Source: Nematostella vectensis (lineage: Eukaryota > Cnidaria > Anthozoa > Actiniaria > Edwardsiidae). Taken from it: a stretch of 64,000 nucleotides of DNA. The notes under the pieces are model-generated. The model did no database searches, was not told the origin of the DNA, and worked only from the letters and a program-made list of their open reading frames with translations. The stretch is taken from positions 2,975,501 to 3,039,500 of the forward strand of contig NC_064047.1 of NCBI RefSeq assembly GCF_932526225.1. The letters are read 5' to 3'. Below are positions 1-10,843 of the stretch, in pieces; position 1 is the first letter of the stretch, and each line of letters starts with the position of its first letter. The translations under genes were made by a program, and so were the position numbers.

Positions 1-1007
1 TATTAACACATTTTTGCACCCTTTTTTATTTCTTGTAGACAACATAAAATAAAGAACAGAAATGTGCTCCCAGTATTACATTTGTTGTGCCTATCTGGCG
101 CGTAAACAATCAAAAATCGATATCCATGTACATTCATCCCCAGACTTCCACCGGCCATGGGGTCGCGCGATGATAGCTTTTCTCTCGCTTGTGTTTATCG
201 CCGACGGGCTTCCTGTTTGCTTCAGTGGCGCGCGAAGCGAAGGTGGCGGTGCGAGCACGGCTTCTGACGCGGGGTCGCTCTGCTTTGTTGACGTCAAGAC
301 GCGCGAAAAACTTATCCATTTTGGCGCGAGTTTCCTTTTCGTGTTGGTCCTGGATTAAAGTATTTTCAATGTTAAACTCGCATCACACATTACCGCGTAG
401 GTTTTTATCATTGGATACCCGACAAGGAAAATCAAACAAATGACGCGTGAAACTGCAGGCTAGAGAAGACGCGTTATAATTATAGACATGTGACAACGTG
501 ACCGATAACACATGACGCATTAATAACAAGTAACACCAGAGACTGACAAATGAACCAATACATATTAGTATACGGTCACCACCAACACCTGCAGCTTCAT
601 GATTGACACTATGGCCATATCACGTTACCTAAGAAAGGGAGATCGCTTGTACCAATGGTTGACAAGTTAAACCAGACAACCCTGCGCTCACTTCAAGACA
701 CCCCATACATACGCAACGTTACACAGCCAATAGGCGACTGGCACTGTGTCACGTGATTTTTTTGGTGTCAAACTTGCATGCTTCCCAGCTTTTAGTGGCA
801 AAATAGCAACAACAAAAAGCTATTCAGCTTACGGATCCGACAAACCGTTTTTATGTAGCTCTCTGAAGGTGCAGCCATTTCTGTGTTTTTGGCGTGATTT
901 TCCACTCAAAATGTCACGTGATCGCTTAGTGCGAGTCGCCTATTGTCACGTAACAAGAGACCATGGTCTCTTGCACGTAAACACTACACGCTCATCACGT
1001 GACATAC
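1..1007. other. Left edge, downstream of the first gene; no confident coding
   Basis: The short open frames here overlap each other on both strands and show no family resemblance. The stretch must hold the 3' end of the minus-strand gene at 1008-3439, because that gene's third exon ends at a good donor (AAG|GTATGT). One acceptor is plausible: a pyrimidine-rich tract followed by AG at 630-629 on the minus strand. It would add only two codons before a TGA at 622-620. That choice is a guess. Confidence 0.4.
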
Positions 1008-3439
1008 CTTGACGTCTTGCTGGAAAGCAGTTCCTTTCACCATCATACTTGTGACAGGGTGAGTGTCCGGTTTGTCTGGGGCTGGTCGTCTCCTGCTGCC
1101 CCCGTCAGATTTTCTTTTCTCTTCTTTTTTAGCATCTCTTTTTGGCATTTGAGCTAGCACGGGCTGTACAGTAGAAAGTTTCAGGCGTGCTCTGCTGTTT
1201 ATCGACCGCTGACCGTGCCTTGATATGCTTCGCAGGTTCCGTTTATGGCTGCCATGAACTGTCTTGTTGGACTCACCATGTGAACCCTGGGTGTTACCAG
1301 TCCCATCAGAGTCAATTGCGCTTCTACCATTGCACACAAAATGTGAATGGATCTCGGATTCAGCATCATGAGGAGAGTGTCTCGATTTCCTCGCCTCTAG
1401 AGATTCCCACGATGCCGTCTTTTCATAAGGAGTATTGACCCTTGCAATCACCTCTGGGGGTAGCTCCTCCGTACTCAGAAACACATCAATATCGTACGTT
1501 TTAATATATTCCGCACTAGAATACCCCTTCTCAACAGCCGAATTAAGCCGTGTGTCAAGAAGATGTGCGTGGGGCCTGGGTTCTAACTGAGCCTCACTCG
1601 CATGGTGCATATGCTGACTTGATTTTTCCTGTCTTTTGATCCGCCTCGAAGGTGATCTCCAGAAAATCTTTTTCTCGTCGTTCGAGCTTGTGATAATCCC
1701 GTGTATCTTTGGGTCGGGCTTATTTATGAATGATTCCCCAATGTCATCGGTTATCCCTCTATGCAGACCACCATTCATGAGCTCAAATTTCGTTATGGAC
1801 TCCGTTGAGGTCCCTTGACGACAAAGTAATCTCTCATCCGCACAAGACAACGATTTACTCTTCTTCAGGTTATTGAAACCAATCTCTCCGACGGCGTCAC
1901 TAAGCTTCAAAAAATCTTCCACGGAGCCTCCCGACGAGGTGTCCGCACTTCGGATATCTTTCGGTACAAACACTTCGTAGTTTTCCAACAGCACTTGAAG
2001 CCTGTCAAGTTTATTGTCGCTCGACCTTTTGCTACCTGCCATTGTAGCTTCGATGACGTTTTTGATGACGTCACAATGATGAATGCTTTCTATTGGTGCA
2101 GACCCTGTATGTCCTTGGCTTTTAGTGTGCATGCTCCGGGAAGGTGCTGAGCCCGCGCGCATGATAGCAATCAGGTCGGACACTGTTGTTGGCTCGTTTT
2201 CCGATGTCGCTTGCTTCTTTTTGTGTTTTGCGACTGACTTGTGAGCAGCTAGATGCGGAGAAATGATAATGCTTTAAAAAGTTATTTGTGAAACAGCTCC
2301 TCCCCCCCCCCCATCATTGTCACGCAGGAGTCCCGTTACTCAGGAATGGAAGGGGCTGTTGGTGCCTAGCCCCTCCCTACACATTGGACTCCCGGTACTC
2401 ACCCTCCGTTTTGTGTTTGTTTGATGGGAGTGGTATACGCACTACCGCTGCTGCCTCGTTAGGTTCGCCATTCGCGTGGAATTTCTCCCCGTGCTGACTC
2501 CAGTACTCCTGGCCGTATTTGGACGGTAGCTTTACCGACATCTTGAACATGTGTTTGTCTTCTTTTAGCCTGAAAAGATGCGAAAACAGACATTTTAAAG
2601 AAGGCCAATCACGTCGCCATTTTGAGCTCCCAATTAATGCCGAGTTACACAAAAAATCCATTTCCATCGGCTAATTCAAGCAAGTAACTGAGAAACTTCC
2701 AATCAAATATCATTAATAAAGTATCAGACTTCCATCGTGGTTGGTAATTTTGAATTTTTCTTACAAATAAACCGATTTATTTTCATTTGTAAACCACAAA
2801 GGTAAAGCTGATCGACATTCTTTAATATGAGAACGAGTCATACAATTAATGCTACGAAACGATTGGTCTCTGGAACCACAAACCGCGCTACAAACATACT
2901 ATTTTCACTCTTTTTTACATGAATAATTCCCAAACTATCCGCTAACATAAACTGTTTTTCTCCGGGGACGGTTTAGGTTAGGGGTATAGCTGGCTTATAT
3001 CATATCAAGTTATTTCTGTAATAAACATTAACGGAATAGCTTATAGAATGTCAAACTTCAAAAAAACAATCTAAGAATGAAGTCTGATATGTAATGACCA
3101 TATTTAATTAAAAATGTCTTGTTCATTTGCATGAATAAACCGATGGAAATGAATGTTTTGTGTGACTTGCCATTGTGCGGGGCGTGATGGCCTTCTTTAA
3201 CAGGCTTAAACCCACCTGTGCAGCGACTGCCTTCTCTCCTTCTCGATCTGATCGATCTCGATTTTTAACTTGTACTTGGATAGTGAGTACCCGCAGATTG
3301 ATCGGACGGTCATGGTTTTTTCGGACAAGACCTCCATAGTTTTCTCTTTCCGCCTCTTAGAGACATTGTACAGAGTTAGTTCGCTAGGCGCCACGGGATG
3401 TGTCCGCGGCGGCACGACTGTCTCGTTAAAATCTTCCAT
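1008..3439 (-). CDS. Unrecognised protein, three exons seen, C-terminus incomplete
   Basis: I do not recognise this protein. Coding exons on the minus strand are 3439-3216, 2569-2403 and 2248-1008, all with GT-AG borders and matching phases (AG|G, then G|CT), giving 544 codons. Exon 3 ends at AAG|GTATGT, so at least one more exon must follow to the left. Residues of about 45-85 are charged and probably helical (KYKLKIEIDQIEKERRQ). The segment joining exons 2 and 3 is lysine-rich (KHKKKQATSE), and the last 60 residues are basic (RDAKKEEKRKS). The large third exon is Ser/His/Arg-rich and low in hydrophobics. I see no signal peptide or membrane segment, so a soluble, possibly nuclear, protein is the modest inference. 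The ATG at 3439 is the first in the frame and lies about 80 bp from a strong NRF-1-like motif. That the three exons form one gene is well supported by phase; function is unknown. Confidence 0.72.
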
Positions 3440-3515
3440 GATTTACCACTTTGTTGCATTGTCATGATCTGTTTGTTATCGTCATAAAGTGAGCGCGTTC
3501 TTTGTTTGCAAACAC

Positions 3516-3571
3516 TGCGCATGCGCGTCTTGCGCGATAGTCGAACGCGCGCGCACGATATTGTGACGTCA
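3516..3571. promoter_or_regulatory. NRF-1-like and full CRE motifs
   Basis: TGCGCATGCGCG at 3516-3527 matches the palindromic NRF-1 consensus. TGACGTCA at 3564-3571 is a complete CRE (ATF/CREB) palindrome. Both lie within 135 bp upstream of the minus-strand start codon at 3439, in a CpG-rich patch inside AT-rich DNA. That is typical of a TATA-less housekeeping promoter. The sites are seen; their use is inferred. Confidence 0.55.
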
Positions 3572-3611
3572 TTAAGAGGTATTGTACCTAATGCACGCGC
3601 ACTCGCACAAA

Positions 3612-3800
3612 GAGACCGTGTAGCTGGAATTCACCAAGACAGGGAGACCGTCATCTTCGTTCCCAGGGTCTTCCCCTCATACCCCCTTGGGGAAAGACAG
3701 GGGTAGGGGAGGGTGGGACCCTGGGAACGAGGATGAGAGACCGTGCGACTGGGATTTACCAAGACAGGGAGACCGTACGACTGGGATTTACCAAGACAGG
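3612..3800. repeat. 32-bp tandem repeat interrupted by a MITE
   Basis: Copies of a 32-bp unit starting GAGACCGT and ending AAGACAGG lie at 3612-3643, 3737-3768 and 3769-3800, with a decayed partial copy after that. The array is split by the inverted-repeat element at 3652-3735, so the array is older than the insertion. Confidence 0.75.
3652..3735. mobile_element. 84-bp inverted-repeat MITE (CATCYTCG family)
   Basis: The ends CATCTTCGTTCCCAGGGTC (3652-3670) and GACCCTGGGAACGAGGATG (3717-3735) are inverted copies with one mismatch. GAGACCGT flanks it on both sides, as part of a 9-bp near-duplication; because the target is itself a tandem repeat, the duplication alone is not proof. The outer ends resemble the elements at 31073-31190 and 53619-53750. 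Confidence 0.7.
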
Positions 3801-4315
3801 AAAATCGTGTGACGTGGATTCGCCAGGGATACCACGCGTAGGAACAAAGCTCGCCGGAGGAGCTAAAATACACCAGTTTAGCTAGGAATACGTGCTTTAT
3901 TCGACACTAACAAGGCATTATATATCATATGGGAGTAAAAATCTCACAGCCGGCGGGCCGACGGAAAACTAAACCGCCGCCATTGGGAGACATAAGAATC
4001 TATTAGAACACGCGCTATCTAACAGAAGTAGTATTAGAGTAGAGTTTAAAACAAGTTCAACATCAAAGACACAGTTTAATTTTACTCAGATTTGTATTTA
4101 GAATACATATAAAAGCGCTCGATGAAGATAAATAGGCAAGGAAATACAATCCAAATTCCTGGTGCAGAATGTGGGATGGGGTAATAAGTCCGAACTAGCA
4201 GACACACACTAGAAAGTTTAATATCAACAACTTTAACATTCGAATTGAAAACCCACAACACGGGAGCGCCAAGCACCATATTGGGAGCGATTAGCAATTC
4301 CAATTTCTGCCAAAT
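3801..4315. other. Intergenic, nothing recognised
   Basis: AT-rich DNA. The one long minus-strand frame near its right end (4387-4082) runs out of the neighbouring MITE and has no family resemblance. Confidence 0.5.
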
Positions 4316-4510
4316 TGTGTAGTTCCAGAAAATATCCAACCCCCTGGAAAAAAAATAAATACAGTAACTGTTAGGGAAAAACGGCATTTTACCCCCCCCC
4401 CCCCCCCTCTCCCCTCTGGAAATTCCTGGACGTTTGAACCACCACCCCCCACCCCCGGAATTTCCAATTCCCTCAATGGGGGAGGTATGGATATTTTCTG
4501 GAACTACACA
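4316..4510. mobile_element. 195-bp MITE with 23-bp terminal inverted repeats
   Basis: The left end starts TGTGTAGTTCCAGAAAATAT and the right end is its reverse complement, finishing TTTCTGGAACTACACA at 4510. The interior has runs of C and short purine/pyrimidine inverted segments, with no coding. No target-site duplication is obvious. Confidence 0.72.
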
Positions 4511-6480
4511 TTAGGCTCAACTATTTTTTTGAGTCAAGGCTAAAAATTATCTAATGCGGATACACATGTATCTGCTAATAGTTCAGAAATGTTTTGTCGC
4601 GAATAAGTGGGTTTTAGATCCACGAGGTCGGCTACAAGACGCTGACACGTTCGAGTGCTCGCGCACAAATTTCTTGCTGGCGCCCCGTCTGTTCAGAGGG
4701 TATTTTTATCCTTATTCATGTTTTCCTCTGGACGCAATGCCAGCAATGATTATTGGTGAAGCAGCATTGCCGATACGTCGTGAAAAAAACTTATTGACAA
4801 AAAAAAAAAAAACTGAATACTACGGCAAAAAAAGACGTGTGCAAAAAAAAGCGTGGGCGATTCGCTGTCGTGTGACTGGCGTAGTGGATATATAAAATCC
4901 TAATATCTCCCTCGGTGGCTCAGCAGGGAAACCCCAAGCAACATTGCTCCCCGTTTAGCCGCCTCATGTCTATCCCTAGCTCTAGTCAACGCTTTTATAC
5001 TCATTTGTGGCATGGGCATAAAAAAATGGTCTGGAAGGTGGGTCTGTGTGTGTGGTGGGGATTCAGTGGCATTTATTTACCATTATTTGGAAGAAATGAC
5101 GTTAATATCGGATTGAATGGGATCGATTAGATAGTACACACATTCTTGGTGCTCGCCTTTTGTCTGACAAGCAGGCTACCTAGTCCCAGGCTCCAAGGCT
5201 ACTTTGCTGCTCACCTACATCGCACTGGGTTCAAGTTACCGCTGGCCCAGCGATAGCTTAGCTGTAGTCGCATGACCTGCAAAAGAAATGGATTCATAAG
5301 TATTTAAGAAAAAAATTAATCGTGTAGATAATTTTGTTTTAACAAGGTTACTGAACGCTTATGTGCGGATTTCATTCAAACAGGCGCGCCTTATTCCAAC
5401 GGACTAATAAGTGAAAATAGGGCTAATATTTGGAAAAACACACAAGAGTCCTAGGCAAGAATATGTCGAGAGTGTCAAAACCGCGCGCTATCGTGCAAAC
5501 AGCATAACACTTACGCCACACGCCAGCCATTTTCCACCGAGCGCCGGCTACTTTTTTTAAGTCGTCTTAAGTTTTATTTGATGTAAAAAGATAAAATAAA
5601 TTCCACCCCTTGCATATAGCCTTTTTCGTTGCATGTGACGTGAGACGAACCCCAATGAATAATTAAGGAAATTAGTCGTATGGCCTAAGGAACCTATTAA
5701 AGATCCAAATGAAAATGTTTATAGTTTTTTTTTCTTATTTTAAGATGTAGAAGGTAGATTCTTGTTGAAATGGACTAAAAGATTTATGTAAGTTATTCAC
5801 CTTTATTAGCAATGCGCGTGTGCCCACCAGGTATTACAGGAAAACAAGTGAGAATGGTGTGAAATTGTGGCCAACGCGCGAAACACCTGTTATCACGAAT
5901 GTAAAAAAAGAAACTACGCTAAATAAGTCATGTGAGATGTAAGTAATAAATAAAGTTTTCTCGACTTGTGGGTTGCAGGTGTTACTCCCTCTTTACACTT
6001 GAAAGAAAATCCAGTGCGAAAGTACCCGAACACGCCGTCAAATGAATGATTTATTATCTTTATGATAAATATGTGATCTAAAGTGAAGTATGGCAAAGAA
6101 GCAGTTAGTAATGAGCAATAAATCATTCATATTATTCGAAAACAACTAAGGCCAAACAATAAAAACTCGAATATTCTAAAGAAAACCGCTTTTATATTGA
6201 CGGCAGTATGTTCGCTTGAGAGATTCGGGTATTCGGCATTTTTTTGTCAAAAATATTTACCATTTCTCAGTGTTCGCTTGATTTACTTGTCTCGAATGGC
6301 AGGTATTTAAAAATAACTGAATCAAGCGGAAACTGCCATACATCGGTTTAGGTTAAACTCAACCGTGCAACAAGCCGGGCTTTACAAAATGCTCCAGTAG
6401 TTGTCTCAATAGGAGTTGCTTCGTTTGACACGTGCTCTTTGTGTATTTTGTTGTTGCTGTTTCGCGTCTTGCTGATCGTA
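4511..6480. other. Intergenic, nothing recognised
   Basis: No frame here has a recognisable domain or a convincing splice structure. Homopolymer A runs near 4800 inflate one lysine-rich frame (4554-4895). I see no RNA gene. Confidence 0.5.
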
Positions 6481-6670
6481 CAGTCGAACCTGGTTAATAA
6501 GGTCACCCTTGTGACTCATAAAAGTATCCACATACATTAAAACCCCGTTAATAAGGCCATTTTTGGGACCCATAAAACTATCCACATACAGTAGAACCTG
6601 GTTAATAAGGACACCTTTGGACCCGTAAAACTATCTATATACAGTAGAACCTGGTTAAAAAGGCCATCTT
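6481..6670. repeat. 54-bp tandem repeat carrying pogo/Tigger-like end sequence
   Basis: Units start at 6481, 6535, 6589 and 6642, giving spacings of 54, 54 and 53. Each begins with a variant of CAGTAGAACCTGGTTAATAA and continues with a segment like ACCCATAAAACTATCCACAT. The leading motif resembles the terminal repeat of pogo/Tigger-type DNA transposons (from memory of the family). The array is probably a tandemly amplified transposon end rather than a gene. A lone related motif occurs near 45722. Confidence 0.7.
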
Positions 6671-9431
6671 ATTTCTTTCACATACTTTCTCCAAGCAGAC
6701 AATTGGAGTCTTGATATTAATGAATTTTGTTTTCGCTTTGAGATATGCACTAATCTTTTTTTGCCATTTGGCTAACGCTCTTCAAATGTTTAATGAGAAA
6801 GAGGCAGAGATAGTTAAAGCCGTAATCTTCTTTGAAATCTCTCGGTATTTAAATTTGAACAATCTCATAGACATTGAGGATAACGACTTCAAACCATAAA
6901 GACAATTTAAGACTTTAAACGTGAAGAAATTTAACGATATAACCTTTAACAATACCGCTTACAAAATGATCTAAGCCTCCAATCAGTAATGAAAATATTT
7001 GAGGACAAAAAAAACTTTGTGCTGGAATAATACAAGTAAGAAACTAGAAAAAAATGGACTAACTACTTGAAGAAAATGAAGAAAAATGGATTCATTGTTA
7101 GAAGAAAATATTTATACAAAACGACATATTATAATAAAGGATATAAATATGTCACCATCGTTTAGAATATGAAGAATAACGTATGAGAAAAAACGTATGA
7201 GAGAAGATGGATTCTTTCATTGAAAAAAGCCATTGTTACAAAACTGAACGCTAGAAATCTATCACCGTCATTGTCAAACAAAAAGAGTGAAAACAAAGAG
7301 GCAAAAAAAAAAACATAAAAAAGAGACAGAGAGCTCTCAAAAAAATGCCTGGTCAAAATTGTATGAATTAAAGAAATAAATTTAGATGTGACGTTGTTAA
7401 TAGCGATGAGAGAGTACTTGGCTTTTGGTCAAAGAAGCCGAAAAGGATAATTGGAAGAAAATTGCCAAATTCGCCGCGGTTTAGCGTGAACAGGTTGTTT
7501 GAAGACCTGCAAAGCGCAGAACACGGGAGGCAAACTTATTAATTCTGGTCATACGGCAACCAGACTCTACTTCATTTAGCACTTAACGACATGAAATAAA
7601 AGATACTTAAGTTTCTCTTAACTTTCACATTCATTTCTGCCTTTTGACTTGTCCCTAACGAGTGTAATTTCGATCCGCGGTAAGGGATAATTAATAAGTT
7701 ATTTATGGCAATTGGGCGTTGCAAAATCTTCAAGAATGAAAATATTGGGGACATTTAGACAGTTTCATGGCATATTTTAAAGCAGTCACGAAGAATAATT
7801 CTTCTTTCGCTTCTGGTTTAAAACCCTCCAATAAATGTGAATCATGCGCCGCGGTCGTTTGCGGGGATTAGTACTGGCAAACGACTCCGTCTAAGGACTA
7901 ATTGAACAATAAAAAAAACCTTAATTATTCAACGGAGAGATAGAAGCCAAACCTAAGCTGCTAAGTACTGTTTAGCGGAAAAGCGTACATAGGCGCGCGC
8001 GTATAAACAGCCGACTCTCAAAAATGGCGGGAAAACGTGAGCGTGCACAGCAAATTGGCGGGAAGTCATAACACGGCACGCGCCGTCAGCTTGAATTCAT
8101 GTGAGCTTTTTTTTGTAAACTACAGGTTTACAAAAAAACCTACAGGTTGGAATCACTTAAGTCGATATGTTTTATCAATAATGAGCAAGCTAAAATATAA
8201 CTACTATCTAGGGTTATTCGCATAGGCATTATTCTATAAGAAAATTGATAGACATCTAAAAAATATCTAATTTTCAGCTTTACAAAGAATAAGGGGAATA
8301 ATCAACGAATTGGAAACTCTTAACAGATAATAATATATATATTGTACCATTTTTAAATTAAAAATATATTTGGGTGCTTAATATTATGATGCACTAAACC
8401 ATTTATTTTCTGCTCTATGAATAATAAATCAGAAAAGGATTGGAATAAGGAAGTGCTTTAAAGCTTAGCATAAAAATTATTCGTAAGAATAAGGTTATTT
8501 TATAAACTATCGAAAGGAAGTAATCTTAAACCGACCCAACAATGTAGAATTCAAATGATGAATTTGTAAGTCAACCAAGAGATCTTAAAGATTGTGAAGC
8601 AAAAATGTAGTATCTAAGGCAAAAAATTGTAAATCAGGAGATAAAACACATTTCAAAGATCGTGCGACAAGAGAAAATATAAACAAAAATAAAACGAAGA
8701 ACTGGCAGTATCATAACGGAGGCCAGTAAATAATAGATAAGGTCCTCGTTTGATTCTACACTACCGAACTCATAACACCAGATGTAGGTCGTGCCCATTT
8801 AACAGTTATTACAGATAATCAAACGAAACGCCCTTATTACCGCGATATGGGATATTGGGAGGGGACTTTGAGGCATCGTTAAGAATTAGTATATCGAGAG
8901 CTGATAAGCAGTGCTGCAAGGCGGGAATCATGTCTTGTAAAGATAGCGGTATTTGCCGGAGGTACTTTAAAAGATAACGAACAAAAACTCAAAGAAAATT
9001 TCGTAAAGCCTCATTAATAGATACTCAAAACTAGCTTGTGGGAAAATTGTAAAATATTTCTTTAACGAAATCATTAAATTAGATTAATACGATGATGGAT
9101 GATGGAAAAGTAATAAGTGGACAGTCATTTGAATTGATCTTAACTAGGCAAAAACAACATATATTTATACGAATATGAATAACTACAAATTCTATATTTT
9201 TCAAAGAGTAAATTCCAATGGTTGGTCTATTTGATGGGGCTGAATGCATTCGTGATACCTTAAAAAATATAAGAAACTGGTTCATTCACTTTTTAACCAG
9301 CTCACCCAGCCAAGGATCATATGAATGAACATTCAGACTATGGCAAAAAGCACCGCTTATTCGAAAGCTTCACGCAGAGGGGATTCTAAAGATAAAAAGG
9401 CATCAACACACTGCAGGCCTGTAGTCAGAAT
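6671..9431. other. AT-rich intergenic DNA with one CpG-rich patch
   Basis: No gene found. At 7990-8100 a short CpG-rich patch stands out. It has TATAAA at 8002-8007 and two E2F-like GGCGGGAA sites at 8026 and 8057, the first overlapping an ATG that opens only a 15-residue frame. The rest is AT-rich without recognisable structure. Confidence 0.45.
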
Positions 9432-9640
9432 CAAAATTTTACCGAGGCATAGCTACCCACTGGATTATAAATCCAACAAAAGCAGGTGTTTTATCTCATA
9501 CTTTTCAATCGTGAAACACTAAACAACAAAATTTTACCGGGGCAAAGCTAGCCACTGGATTATAAATCCAACAAAAGCAGGTGTTTTATCTCGTACTTTT
9601 CAATCGTGAAACACTAAACATCAAAATTTTACCGAGGCGG
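9432..9640. repeat. 95-bp tandem duplication
   Basis: The segment starting CAAAATTTTACCG at 9432 recurs at 9527 and again, partially, at 9622: an exact 95-bp period with few differences. The unit also carries CACTGGATTATAAATCCAAC. Recent and non-coding. Confidence 0.8.
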
Positions 9641-10687
9641 GTACCTCACTTGCCTCATGCTGGCTACGACCCTGCACGGTGGGAGTAATTGAGGAAACCC
9701 AAAAGATCTCATAACTAAAAATGAGTGCGTCTGGTGTTTTTATTGACTGACGAAACGGTCTTATTCTTATGCATGGGTGTTTTATCACGTCCGCAAAATA
9801 TAGTCTTTGAAAAATTAAGGGCAGATAACATAGTGAGAACCTAGACTAAATGGAAAGCACCGTTATCACTGAACGCTAGAAATTAGTATTGTTTTCCCTA
9901 GAGCACCAAAAGATGATAGATAGCTCTAATGAATGCGATGAATGTAATACGACTCTTTCAAAACGACTCCAGAAATTAGCCAAAAACAATCAATACACCG
10001 AATATGTGACCGGAAAAATACACGTTAGTTTTGTCTAGGTAAGGTTTTTTTAACTAGAAAGCTTTCTATGGAGCGGATAGGGAAAGTGAAATTAGGCCAA
10101 AATAGGTGTATTTAATTTGATTTGGGTCCTTAATGATGGTGCCGCCAATATTCATGCCTGGTCTATTTTATGTACGAGGAGGTAACAAGAGCGAGGCCGT
10201 AGTGGCTGCGTTTGGATCCAAAAGTTATTTCAGTGAGACAATGTGGTCTAGTCTTGCGGTTTGAAAGGCGTGTTATAACCTTTTAAACCCGTTAAAACCC
10301 TGTAAAATCAAGACAAAAGCAAGAAAACAATCACCATTTTTGTCGTATTACAACAAGAACAAAATCTAAGAGTAGTGATTGAAAAGTAAAAAGGAAGAGA
10401 AATTCATGTACATATTCATAAAAGAATCCAATATTTAACGCCTCCTTTGCAATTGAAATTGTCGTAGAGGGAAAATGACAACACATTTCCTTATTGACAA
10501 AAAAACATAAATTAAAAGTAGGATTTTACTACCAAATGCAGTACTTTGCTGTTTTATTCATGGCGTCGCAATATAAAGACTGCGAGCACGACAGCAAATG
10601 TTTAGTTCGGTCACCCAATAAAGGAAAAAAAACAGACGAGAACTAATTAAGGCATGGAGACAAAGAGCTCCCTGAGAAGAACTTAGC
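9641..10687. other. Intergenic, nothing recognised
   Basis: AT-rich sequence without a supported gene or RNA. It abuts a retrotransposon-like fragment on its right. Confidence 0.5.
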
Positions 10688-10843
10688 GGCAAAGGGCGAT
10701 ACTTCGTTCGTGTAAAACAAATGGTACCAGCGAATGTGCCAGTTTTTACTGATGCCTCACGCAGAGCTTGTGGAGCAATTGGAGAGATTCGTTACTGTGA
10801 GTTAAATCATGGGCGTCATACACAAACTCGAGTTTCTGCTTAA
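10688..10843 (+). pseudogene. Probable retrotransposon RNase H fragment (BEL/Pao-like)
   Basis: A frame free of stops from 10688 to the TAA at 10843 (51 codons) contains VPVFTDASRRACGAIGEI. The pattern hydrophobic-F-(T/C)-D-A-S-x-x-A-x-G-A is the start of the RNase H segment in BEL/Pao and related retroelement polyproteins. The frame is closed on both sides by stops, and no reverse transcriptase or integrase motif is visible nearby. It is therefore a short dead relic. The family call is from the motif only. Confidence 0.4.

Noticed and set aside
1187-1818. Plus-strand frames inside the first gene
   Set aside because: They are antisense shadows of the 1.2-kb minus-strand third exon.
2064-2071. 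TGACGTCA CRE motif
   Set aside because: It lies in coding exon 3 of the first gene, far from any promoter, and is probably chance.
5215-5260. GGGTTCAAGTTACC resembling a tRNA B box
   Set aside because: No A box or acceptor stem lies at the correct distance upstream.
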